NCBI GenBank assembly: GCA_937898715.1
Contig: CALEKA010000072.1
Span: forward strand, 1-21,253
Reading direction: 5' to 3'
Length of the DNA stretch: 21,253 bases
Origin: an uncultured Prevotella sp.
GTDB taxonomy: Bacteria; Bacteroidota; Bacteroidia; Bacteroidales; Bacteroidaceae
Positions 14,886 to 21,253 of this stretch are shown here, piece by piece. The notes under the pieces were generated by a model. The model saw only the letters and a program-made list of their open reading frames with translations, ran no database searches and was not told where the DNA came from. A program made the translations under genes and the position numbers. Numbering within the stretch: position 1 is the first letter of the stretch; each line of letters starts with the position of its first letter.

Positions 14886-16178
14886 TTATACGGTCTCTAG
14901 AGCCTGACTGAGGTCGGCAATGATGTCGTCGATGTGCTCAATGCCGATGCTCAAGCGAATGGTAGAAGGAGTGATGTGCTGCTGAGCCAATTCCTCGGGG
15001 CTCATCTGAGAGTGAGTAGTGGTGGCAGGGTGAATCACAAGGCTCTTCACGTCGGCCACGTTGGCAAGGAGTGAGAAGATCTTCAAGTTGTCGATGAAGC
15101 GCCATGCTTCTTCCTGACCGCCCTTGATCTCGAAGGTGAAGATGCTACCACCGCCATTGGGGAAGTATTTCTCATAGAGTGCATGGTCGGGATGAGTGGG
15201 CAGAGAGGGATGGTTCACCTTAGCTACCTTGGGATGGTTGGCAAGGAACTGTACCACCTTGAGGGCATTCTCCACATGACGCTCTACGCGGAGAGAGAGC
15301 GTCTCCAAGCCCTGAAGCAAGATGAATGCATTGAAAGGAGAAATCGTAGCACCTGTATCGCGAAGCACAACGGCACGGATGCGAGTTACAAAGGCTGCCT
15401 TTCCTGCTACATCGGCAAACACGGCGCCGTGGTAAGAGGGATCGGGCTTTGCCAAAGTGGGATACTTGTCGGCATTGGCCTTCCAGTCGAATGTGCCACC
15501 ATCTACGATCACACCACCAAGGCTCGAACCATGTCCACCGATAAACTTCGTAGCGGAGTGTACCACCACGTCGGCTCCGTGCTCGATCGGACGGATGAGG
15601 AAGGGGGTGCCGAAGGTGTTGTCGACGATGAAGGGGATGTTGTGGCGATGAGCTACTTCAGCCACGGCTTCAAGGTTGGTCACGTCGGAATTAGGATTGC
15701 CAAAGGTTTCAGCATATACCACCTTGGTGTTGGGCTGGATGGCTGCTTCGAGGGCTTCAAGGTCGTTGACGTTGACAATGGTGTTGGTGATGCCTTGTGT
15801 TGCCAGTGTGTGGGTGATGAGGTTGAACGAACCGCCATAAAGATTGTCGGCTGCTACGATGTGGTCGCCTGCACCAACGATGTTTTGCAATGCATAGGTG
15901 ACGGCTGCTGCACCACTGGCTACTGCCAAGCCTGCTACACCGCCTTCGAGCGCTGCAACGCGGTCTTCAAACACGCCCTGTGTGGAGTTGGTCAGACGAC
16001 CATAGATATTACCTGCATCGCGCAGACCGAAGCGGTCGGCAGCGTGCTGAGAGTTACGAAATACGTACGAAGTGGTCTGATAGATAGGTACGGCACGGGC
16101 GTCGGTTGCGGGATCGGGCTGTTCCTGGCCTACATGTACTTGAAGAGTCTCGAAATGATAGTGTTTGTTGTCGCTCAT
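14886..16178 (-). CDS. metY: O-acetylhomoserine sulfhydrylase (MetY-type)
   Basis: A PLP enzyme that makes homocysteine from O-acetylhomoserine and sulfide, for methionine synthesis in the cytoplasm. The 430-residue protein has the usual length. It shows HFETLQVHVGQEQPDPAT at 8-25, PIYQTTSYVF at 31-40, the YGR motif in IYGRLTNST at 58-66, VDNTF at 185-189 and SATKFIGGHG at 208-217 with the PLP lysine at K211. The long insert before the C-terminal domain separates it from cystathionine gamma-synthase. The frame is open to 16370, but that extension crosses the divergent promoters, so MSDNKHYHFE at 16178 is the start. It is divergent from an Lrp/AsnC gene, which may control it. Cysteine as the product via O-acetylserine is also possible. 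Confidence 0.93.
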   Translation of the reverse strand: MSDNKHYHFETLQVHVGQEQPDPATDARAVPIYQTTSYVFRNSQHAADRFGLRDAGNIYGRLTNSTQGVFEDRVAALEGGVAGLAVASGAAAVTYALQNIVGAGDHIVAADNLYGGSFNLITHTLATQGITNTIVNVNDLEALEAAIQPNTKVVYAETFGNPNSDVTNLEAVAEVAHRHNIPFIVDNTFGTPFLIRPIEHGADVVVHSATKFIGGHGSSLGGVIVDGGTFDWKANADKYPTLAKPDPSYHGAVFADVAGKAAFVTRIRAVVLRDTGATISPFNAFILLQGLETLSLRVERHVENALKVVQFLANHPKVAKVNHPSLPTHPDHALYEKYFPNGGGSIFTFEIKGGQEEAWRFIDNLKIFSLLANVADVKSLVIHPATTTHSQMSPEELAQQHITPSTIRLSIGIEHIDDIIADLSQALETV

Positions 16179-16220
16179 AGTCTGTTCGTTTTTTATTGTT
16201 TTTATTGTTATTTTCTGCTG

Positions 16221-16251
16221 CAAAGGTAGTATTTGTAGACAAACCGACCAA
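16221..16251 (-). promoter_or_regulatory. metY promoter
   Basis: On the minus strand: TTG at 16251-16249, a 20-base spacer and TACCTTTG at 16228-16221, 42 bases before the ATG. The spacer contains the palindrome TTTGTAGACAAA (16232-16243), a possible regulator site. Confidence 0.65.
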
Positions 16252-16279
16252 GCTTTTTCGAAAACTAAGATAATATTCC

Positions 16280-16287
16280 TACCTTTG
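16280..16287 (+). promoter_or_regulatory. -7 box of the Lrp/AsnC gene
   Basis: TACCTTTG lies 27 bases before the ATG at 16315. No good -33 TTG is seen at 19-20 bases; the T-rich palindrome TTTTCGAAAA (16255-16264) occupies that position. Confidence 0.5.
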
Positions 16288-16314
16288 CACCATCTAAAAG
16301 AAAATCTACAACAT

Positions 16315-16815
16315 ATGATACTCTCAGACAGCCCATCCACAGAAAATTTATCTCTCGACGCTACGGACATTCAGATCCTGCGCGAACTCCAACACAACGC
16401 TCGTCTTACCACCAAAGAACTTTCAGCCCGAGTAAACCTCAGCAGTACGCCCGTCTACGAGCGAGTGAAGCGCCTTGAGCGTGAAGGAATCATCAGTCGC
16501 TACATTGCCGTGCTCAATGCGGAGAAGCTCAATCGGGGCTTCGTAGTGTTCTGTCAAGTGAAGATGAATCGCATTGGCCGCGACATTGCCTCGGACTTTG
16601 CTCACCGAATTGCCGACATTCCCGAAGTGACGGAGTGTTACAACATTTCGGGACAGTACGACTATCTACTAAAAATTCACGCCCCCAGCATGAAGCGCTA
16701 TCAAGAGTTTGTGCTCAACGTCCTTGGCACCATTCCCCACCTTTCCTCGCTCGAGAGCACCTTCGTCATGGACGAGCTCAAACACGAATATGGCATCAGC
16801 TTAGAAGGTGTTTAA
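16315..16815 (+). CDS. Lrp/AsnC-family transcriptional regulator
   Basis: A 166-residue regulator of ordinary family size. The helix-turn-helix domain spans about 14-62 (LDATDIQILRELQHNARLTT, then ELSARVNLSSTPVYERVKRL, then EGIISRYIAVLN). The C-terminal RAM ligand-binding domain spans about 72-155, including VTECYNISGQYDYLLKIHAP. Such proteins form octamers and respond to amino acids. Divergence from metY, with overlapping promoter regions, suggests control of metY and of itself in response to an amino acid such as methionine; the ligand is inferred. The frame is open to 16165, but the extension overlaps metY and its promoter, so the ATG after the TACCTTTG box is chosen. Confidence 0.93.
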   Translation: MILSDSPSTENLSLDATDIQILRELQHNARLTTKELSARVNLSSTPVYERVKRLEREGIISRYIAVLNAEKLNRGFVVFCQVKMNRIGRDIASDFAHRIADIPEVTECYNISGQYDYLLKIHAPSMKRYQEFVLNVLGTIPHLSSLESTFVMDELKHEYGISLEGV

Positions 16816-17217
16816 ATCTTTTCTCCATCCTATTGCCCACCTTTATCCTATCTCTTATTCCTTATAAAATATACTCAATAGGACTTGTTTGCAACAGTTT
16901 GTAATTGTCGTTTCCTTTGAACTGCACTTTAAGCACTCTTTAAACTGCACTTTAAGCACTCTTTAAACTGCACTTTAAGCACTCTTTGAACTGCACTTTA
17001 AGCGGGCTATAAACTGCAGTTCATAGGATAGCTCTTTCTCTGACTGAGCAAAACTACAACTCTACAACTTGATTTTGAACAAGGATTGAACGAGAATTGA
17101 ACGAAGAACAAATGGCTTTGAATAGATTTGTATTAAAGGAAAGATAAAAGGATGGTTCCAGGATGGCCCCATAATCATTATAGGATGATCCAAGGATGAT
17201 CCAAGACTGAATCAAAA
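16816..17217. other. Repeat-rich non-coding gap
   Basis: No gene is seen. Besides the 23-bp minisatellite (separate entry), the gap holds short degenerate repeats: ATTGAACGA twice near 17085-17105 and GGATGATCCAA twice near 17182-17204. No clear terminator for the Lrp gene was recognised. Confidence 0.5.
16920..17027. repeat. 23-bp minisatellite, about 4.7 copies
   Basis: Units start at 16920, 16943, 16966, 16989 and 17012 with an exact 23-bp period. Each begins AACTGCACTTTAAGCACTC or a close variant. The first three are nearly identical; the fourth and the partial fifth diverge. Confidence 0.92.
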
Positions 17218-17269
17218 AAATAAGCGAAAGAACGCTCGAAAAAAGTTTCGAATGTCCTTTCGCTTATTT
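17214..17269 (-). terminator. Rho-independent terminator of the C1B peptidase gene
   Basis: Arms 17218-17230 and 17257-17269 pair perfectly over 13 bp (AAATAAGCGAAAG), with an inner CGAAA/TTTCG stem. On the minus strand the stem runs into seven T residues (17220-17214). It begins about 30 bases after the peptidase stop. The plus strand has a shorter T run and could also terminate. Confidence 0.8.
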
Positions 17270-17301
17270 CTTGCTCAAAGAGCGTATTACGATACCAACT
17301 A

Positions 17302-18507
17302 TTAGAGGCCGAGTTTCTTGGCAATAGCTGCGGGGATGGCCTTCTTGTTGATAAGGATGTTCATGGTCTTGTATGCCACGTATGCCTTTGATGCGTAGAA
17401 CATGCCATGGTATTTGCCGTAGTCGCCCCATGAATTCTTCACCATGAAGTATTCGCGACCGTTGTTGTCCTTAGCAAGGCCATAGATTACCATGCCGTGG
17501 TCGTCGGTAGTTTCCCAGTTGTCGTAGCCGAGCTGACGGAGGTCTTGAGTAATGGTAAGCTCATCGTTTGAGGGAACTTGAGCACCTGTGCTGATGGTAC
17601 CACCCCAACGAGCAGCGTCAGAACCAGTAAGGTCGCGCACCTTAAGGTTCTTGGGCACGTAAGCATAGTCCTTGCCATTGCGACGACCGAAGTAGTCTTC
17701 AGTCACGTCGGCACCCCATGCGAAGGTGTAGCCATTCTTCACTGCCTCTTCCATCACCTGCATAAACTCGTTGAGGGGGAGGTTGTAGCTCTCTGCCCAA
17801 CGCCAGTTGTCCTGGATCTCGAGGATAAACTTAGAGTAGAAGGGATGGTGAGTGTAAGAGGTGAGCGAAACGTAGTCGTCCATGTTCAAGCCGAGATAGT
17901 CGCTGACGTACTGCTGCGGTGTGTAAGTCTTGCCATCTTCAGCCTTTACTTCCTTGGGAAGTTCACCGAAGTAGCCTTTGTAGATATCAGAGAGTCCCTG
18001 CTTCCAGTTGGGAGAGATTTTCTTGAGTTTACCCTTAGCGATGCTTTCTACGTAGGCAGTAGTCATCGCGTCGAGTTGGTTGAAGTTGAAGAGGCTGTCG
18101 CCGTAGAGTGTGCCAGGAGCGGGCATAGCGTTTTGGGGCACCATGCCGTAGTGCTTCATGCAGTATACGGCGTCGTAGAATGAGCCACCCTGTGAGAAGC
18201 TCACGTCACCGTGGGTACGAATGGCCTTATCGGCACGATCCATATATGTATTGTATACGAGGAATGACTCGCAGAGGTCGTGTGTGCCTTTGCCCATACG
18301 GAGGAGTTCTGCTTCGAAGAAGCCTAATGATGAGTAAGCCCAGCAAGTACCGCTCTGGTTTTGGTCCTTGATGGAGGTGATGGGGTTGGCCTTAATGGTG
18401 GTAAAGGTTACTTCGTCTTTCTTTGCCTCGGGCGCTTTCTTGCGCGCTGAAAGGCTTCCCGGCAACAGGCAGCATACTGCCATTGCAATGAGGAGAGTCT
18501 TTTTCAT
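17302..18507 (-). CDS. Secreted C1B cysteine peptidase (bleomycin hydrolase / PepC-like)
   Basis: A 401-residue papain-fold peptidase of subfamily C1B. Residues 1-21 are a signal peptide (MKKTLLIAMAVCCLLPGSLS, then AR), so it acts in the periplasm or outside, unlike cytoplasmic PepC. Catalytic residues are in place: Cys55 in QSGTCWAYSS with Gln49 or Gln51 as oxyanion glutamine, His337 in TDDHGMVIYG and Asn358 in VKNSWGDYG. The order and spacing match C1B enzymes. The likely role is aminopeptidase-type trimming of peptides for nutrition. It lies 162 bases downstream of the Xaa-Pro aminopeptidase gene on the same strand, which fits a peptide-use theme. No consensus promoter was found just upstream, so read-through from that gene is possible. 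It has a strong terminator. Confidence 0.9.
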   Translation of the reverse strand: MKKTLLIAMAVCCLLPGSLSARKKAPEAKKDEVTFTTIKANPITSIKDQNQSGTCWAYSSLGFFEAELLRMGKGTHDLCESFLVYNTYMDRADKAIRTHGDVSFSQGGSFYDAVYCMKHYGMVPQNAMPAPGTLYGDSLFNFNQLDAMTTAYVESIAKGKLKKISPNWKQGLSDIYKGYFGELPKEVKAEDGKTYTPQQYVSDYLGLNMDDYVSLTSYTHHPFYSKFILEIQDNWRWAESYNLPLNEFMQVMEEAVKNGYTFAWGADVTEDYFGRRNGKDYAYVPKNLKVRDLTGSDAARWGGTISTGAQVPSNDELTITQDLRQLGYDNWETTDDHGMVIYGLAKDNNGREYFMVKNSWGDYGKYHGMFYASKAYVAYKTMNILINKKAIPAAIAKKLGL

Positions 18508-18540
18508 TCGTTAATGGATAATTGTGTTTTATTATTAATA

Positions 18541-18659
18541 AGATGAGAAGTTGAGGAGTTGATAAGTCAAGAATATACCTTAGCTCGTAGAACTTATATA
18601 TATAGTATTCTCCTAACTTTTAAACTTTTAAACTCCTAAACTTTTAAACTTCTAAGTTC
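18541..18659. repeat. Loose inverted repeat of AAGTT/AACTT units
   Basis: The left part (18541-18575) has AGAAGTTGAGGAGTTGATAAG; the right part (18610-18659) repeats CTAACTTTTAAACTTTTAAA-type units, which are its degenerate inverse. It lies between the pepP-like and C1B peptidase genes and looks related to the hairpins at 7647-7789 and 20117-20203, but the match is weak. Confidence 0.5.
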
Positions 18660-18669
18660 GTTTTTCTCG

Positions 18670-20091
18670 TTAATACACCTCTGGTGCCTCGTCTTTGTGC
18701 TCTTCGATGAAGCGCTCTACATCGGCTACGTGGTAGGGAATGCGGTCTTTGCCTAAGAAGCGGCAACCATCGGCAGTGATGAGCACGTCGTCTTCGATAC
18801 GAATGCCGCCGAAGTCGCGATATTCGTCGATCTTGTCGAAGTTGAGGAACTCTGCATTGGTGCCATTCTTGCGCCAATCGTCGATGAGATCGGGTATGAA
18901 GTAGATACCAGGCTCATCGGTCACTACGTGGCCTGGCTCTAAGCGGCGTCCGAAGCGAAGGGCGTTGGTGCCAAACTGGGTAGAGGGACGCGTTTCTTCG
19001 TCAAAGCCTACGTAGGTCTGTCCGAGGCCCTCCATATCGTGTACGTCCATGCCCATCATGTGTCCTAGTCCGTGGGGGAGGAAGAGAGCGTGAGCACCGG
19101 CCTTTACGGCAGCCTCGGTGTCGCCCTTCATCAGTCCTAAGTCCTTGAGTCGATTGGTCATAAGGGTGCATACGTCCATATGAACGTCCCACCAGCGCAC
19201 GCCAGGACGGGCATTTGTCAGGGCGAGGTCGTGACAATCGGCCACGATGGTGTAGATGTCTTTCTGCTTCTGCGTAAACTTTCCACTGATGGGAGTGGTG
19301 CGGGTATTGTCCGAGCAGTAGTTTTCGTTGGTCTCGGCACCAGCATCTACGAGGAGCAGTCGGCCTGCTTCGAGAGCACGGGGTGAGGGATAACCGTGAA
19401 GTATTTCTCCGTGCATCGTAACGATGCTGGGGAATGACACCTGTGCGCCATAGCTTGAAGCGATGCCGTCGAGCACGCCACCGATGTATTGCTCTGTCAC
19501 TCCGGGACGAGCCAAACGCATGGCCATGGTGTGCATCTTGTAGCCTATGACGGCTGCACGCTCGAGTTCTTCTATTTCCTCTGCGCTCTTAATTGAGCGA
19601 AGTTTAATGACGGCCTTGATCAGATCGAGCGAAGCCTTTTCGCGCTGTTCGCTGGGATGGATGCCGAGCAGATCCATGATCTGAATCATGGTATCGTGAC
19701 GATAGGGCGGTAGGAAGTGGATGGGACGACCATCCTTGCGAGCGTGCTCTACGATCTCTGTGAGGCTACTCATTGGAGCAGAAGCTCCTACTCCGCTTTC
19801 GTGAGCCATTTCGGCTACTGAGGTGACGGAGCCATACCATACGATGTCGTCGATGTCGATATCGTTGCCGATGAGCACTTCGTTGCCCGAATCAGCATCG
19901 ATCACACCCACGAGGCCATCGCGGTGCTGTCCGTAGAAATAGAGAAACGCACTATCTTGGCGAAATTTGTATACGTTGGAAGGATAGTTGTTGGGGCTAT
20001 CATTGTTGCCAAAGAGCAGGATCAGTCCGCTTCCCACGAGCTCACGTAGTTCGCGTCGGCGCTGTACATAAGTTTCTTTTGAAAATAACAT
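18670..20091 (-). CDS. pepP: Xaa-Pro aminopeptidase (M24B)
   Basis: A 473-residue metallopeptidase that removes an N-terminal residue before proline, in the cytoplasm (no signal peptide). The N-terminal creatinase-like domain spans about 1-170 (LLFGNNDSPNNYPSNVYKFR, then FLYFYGQ). The pita-bread catalytic domain has all five metal ligands: D249 (VDAGAE), D261 (SDNTRT), H344 (GLGHMMG), E393 (TDEPGIY) and E433 (RIEDD), plus H340. Length is a little above E. coli PepP. The ATG is followed by a normal N-terminus. It is divergent from the patatin gene, with a TACTTTTG box upstream and a leader containing an inverted repeat. Together with the downstream secreted C1B peptidase it suggests active peptide breakdown. 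Confidence 0.93.
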   Translation of the reverse strand: MLFSKETYVQRRRELRELVGSGLILLFGNNDSPNNYPSNVYKFRQDSAFLYFYGQHRDGLVGVIDADSGNEVLIGNDIDIDDIVWYGSVTSVAEMAHESGVGASAPMSSLTEIVEHARKDGRPIHFLPPYRHDTMIQIMDLLGIHPSEQREKASLDLIKAVIKLRSIKSAEEIEELERAAVIGYKMHTMAMRLARPGVTEQYIGGVLDGIASSYGAQVSFPSIVTMHGEILHGYPSPRALEAGRLLLVDAGAETNENYCSDNTRTTPISGKFTQKQKDIYTIVADCHDLALTNARPGVRWWDVHMDVCTLMTNRLKDLGLMKGDTEAAVKAGAHALFLPHGLGHMMGMDVHDMEGLGQTYVGFDEETRPSTQFGTNALRFGRRLEPGHVVTDEPGIYFIPDLIDDWRKNGTNAEFLNFDKIDEYRDFGGIRIEDDVLITADGCRFLGKDRIPYHVADVERFIEEHKDEAPEVY

Positions 20092-20116
20092 AGATATATC
20101 TGGTTGATGAGGTTTG

Positions 20117-20203
20117 AGGTTTGAGGTTATAAGTTTATAAAGTTACTCCAGTTCGATTCTAAAGTACTTAAAGGTCGCTTTATCACCTCATAACCTCCAA
20201 ACT
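20117..20203. repeat. 26-bp inverted repeat in the pepP leader
   Basis: Arms 20117-20142 and 20178-20203 match at 21 of 26 positions around a 35-base loop. The sequence (GAGGTTATAA, then TATAAAG) is the same family as the hairpin in the symporter leader at 7679-7789. It lies between the likely pepP promoter and its ATG. Confidence 0.7.
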
Positions 20204-20232
20204 ATAAACTTAATTGCACCAATTCTTCTTGG

Positions 20233-20240
20233 CAAAAGTA
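20233..20240 (-). promoter_or_regulatory. -7 box of pepP
   Basis: TACTTTTG on the minus strand (20240-20233), 142 bases before the pepP ATG. No clear -33 TTG. It lies back to back with the patatin gene's -7 box, 22 bases away. Confidence 0.45.
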
Positions 20241-20262
20241 CTGCTTTTCTTTTGAAATAGCG

Positions 20263-20270
20263 TATCTTTG
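20263..20270 (+). promoter_or_regulatory. -7 box of the patatin gene
   Basis: TATCTTTG, 28 bases before the ATG at 20299. The -33 position holds CTG rather than TTG (20241-20243, 19-base spacer). Confidence 0.55.
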
Positions 20271-20298
20271 CACAGAATTCTTACTAAACTATTGCATT

Positions 20299-21150
20299 AT
20301 GTCTGTCAATCTTCCTGAAAACACGGGCCTCGTGCTCGAAGGTGGGGGCATGCGAGGAGTGTTTACCTCGGGCGTGCTCGATTATTTCCTTGACAACCAG
20401 ATAACCTTTCCCTACTGCGTGAGTGTATCGGCAGGTGCGTGCAATGGTCTTTCGTATAAGAGTCGCCAGCGCGGCCGTGCTAAGCAGACCAACGTAGATT
20501 TGCTTGAGAAGTATCGCTACATCGGCATGAAGTATCTATGGACGCAGCACAGCATTCTCGATCGCAAACTCATCTACGACACGATTCCCAACGAAATCCT
20601 GCCTTTTGACTACGATGCCTGCTTCGCCAACCCTATGGAGTTTGAGATGGTCACGACCAACTGTCTTACGGGCAAGGCGTGTTATCTCTCTGAAGATCAT
20701 GACGAGGATCGATTGGTCAACATCGCTAAGGCTTCGTCGTCGCTTCCCTATGTCTGCCCCATCGTATGGATTGACCATCAGCCCATGCTCGATGGGGGTA
20801 TTATCGACTCTATCCCCGTGGTGAGGGCGATGGAACGAGGGCATGCATTCAACGTGGTGGTGCTCACGCGCAACCGGGGCTATCGCGAAACTTCACGCGA
20901 CTTGAAGATTCCGAAGTACATCTATCGACGTTTTCCGCGTCTGCGTCTGCTCCTCTCTAAGCGCCATGCCATCTACAATGCGCAGCTTGAACTTATAGAG
21001 CGACTTGAAGACGAGGGGCGCATCCTTGCCATACGCCCCGATCGCCCTGTGGAGGTTGGCCGATTGGAGAGCAATGTGGAAAAACTCACCGCTCTCTACA
21101 ATGAAGGCTACGAATGTGCACGCAGAGCGCTGAGCAAGTTTGAAGGCTAA
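20299..21150 (+). CDS. Patatin-like phospholipase
   Basis: A 283-residue lipid acyl hydrolase of the bacterial patatin family, close in plan to E. coli YjjU. The oxyanion loop GGGMRG is at 15-20, the nucleophile Ser44 in CVSVSAGACNG (40-50) and the dyad Asp165 in MLDGGIIDS (163-171). The usual G-x-S-x-G elbow reads S-V-S-A-G: the first glycine is Ser42, a known tolerated position but worth noting. No signal peptide or membrane segment, so it is probably cytoplasmic or membrane-associated. The C-terminal part (about 200-283, basic and helical) matches the extension seen in YjjU-type proteins. The ATG follows a TATCTTTG box. The substrate is unknown. It stands alone on the plus strand, divergent from pepP. 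Confidence 0.92.
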   Translation: MSVNLPENTGLVLEGGGMRGVFTSGVLDYFLDNQITFPYCVSVSAGACNGLSYKSRQRGRAKQTNVDLLEKYRYIGMKYLWTQHSILDRKLIYDTIPNEILPFDYDACFANPMEFEMVTTNCLTGKACYLSEDHDEDRLVNIAKASSSLPYVCPIVWIDHQPMLDGGIIDSIPVVRAMERGHAFNVVVLTRNRGYRETSRDLKIPKYIYRRFPRLRLLLSKRHAIYNAQLELIERLEDEGRILAIRPDRPVEVGRLESNVEKLTALYNEGYECARRALSKFEG

Positions 21151-21156
21151 GAAAAT

Positions 21157-21190
21157 TTGGAGTTTGGAGTTTTGAGGGTTATAAAGTTAT
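21157..21190. repeat. Single arm of the GGAGTTT/GAGGTTATAAAG repeat family
   Basis: TTGGAGTTTGGAGTTTTGAG followed by GGTTATAAAGTTA matches the left arm of the leader hairpins at 7679-7718 and 20117-20142. The partner arm, if any, lies beyond the window. Confidence 0.65.
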
Positions 21191-21214
21191 TCAAGTTCCG
21201 GATTTAGAATGGAC

Positions 21215-21227
21215 GGGCTGAAAGCCC
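21215..21227. other. Short hairpin in truncated edge sequence
   Basis: GGGCT and AGCCC enclose GAA. The remaining bases to 21253 include GCCCAGGGC and look like the start of a longer repeat or element cut by the window edge. I recall similar dispersed sequence in other Bacteroidales but cannot confirm it here. Confidence 0.35.
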
Positions 21228-21253
21228 AATGATATTCATAGCCCAGGGCATCG

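Noticed and set aside
15183..16229. Long open frame (348 codons) antisense to metY
   Set aside because: A shadow of metY, with no recognisable domain, and it extends across the metY promoter.

Overview
The window looks like a chromosomal segment of a Bacteroidales bacterium, most likely Prevotella or a close relative. This is inferred from three things. Many genes are preceded by the Bacteroidetes promoter form (TTG or TTTG about 19-20 bases upstream of TAnnTTTG). Shine-Dalgarno sites are largely absent. The gene repertoire fits (TonB-dependent receptor, PadR/PspC pair, secreted C1B peptidase, DUF3298 protein, AGCS symporter). The species cannot be named from the sequence alone. No rRNA, tRNA, CRISPR array, transposase or phage gene was found.

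Layout. 1-1931: thiL and a small outer-membrane barrel protein, both on the minus strand and probably co-transcribed. 1978-3081: a probable ATP-grasp protein on the minus strand. 3243-5395: a padR-type repressor and a PspC-domain membrane protein on the plus strand, with a perfect inverted repeat over their promoter. 5396-6375: almost 1 kb without genes, holding a terminator, a 22-bp minisatellite, a bidirectional hairpin, an orphan promoter and a REPIN-like element. 6376-7431: a secreted DUF3298 protein, minus strand. 7822-9168: a sodium:alanine/glycine symporter with a long leader hairpin. 9858-12290: a TonB-dependent receptor bracketed on both sides by nested inverted-repeat elements. 12667-14577: dxs, minus. 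14886-16178: metY, minus, divergent from an Lrp/AsnC regulator (16315-16815). 17302-18507: secreted C1B peptidase, minus. 18670-20091: Xaa-Pro aminopeptidase, minus. 20299-21150: patatin-like phospholipase, plus.

The genes are mostly housekeeping: thiamine and isoprenoid precursors, sulfur amino acids, peptide breakdown, envelope stress and amino-acid uptake. ThiL and Dxs share a link, since one makes thiamine diphosphate and the other uses it. The unusual content lies between the genes. Most longer gaps hold repeats: REPIN-like inverted pairs (three loci), a compound 38-bp/7-bp array, a converging TTTCAGCCAA array, three sequence-unrelated minisatellites of 21, 22 and 23 bp, several long imperfect hairpins in leaders, and a 115-bp MITE-like element. 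Three repeats run into coding sequence and supply the last codons or stop of thiL, the symporter and dxs.

The most striking arrangement is the TonB receptor. It sits between two composite elements with the same nested architecture, and its signal peptide appears truncated exactly where the left repeat array ends. No dedicated new enzyme system was found. The candidate novelty is this repeat architecture and what it does to the genes it touches.
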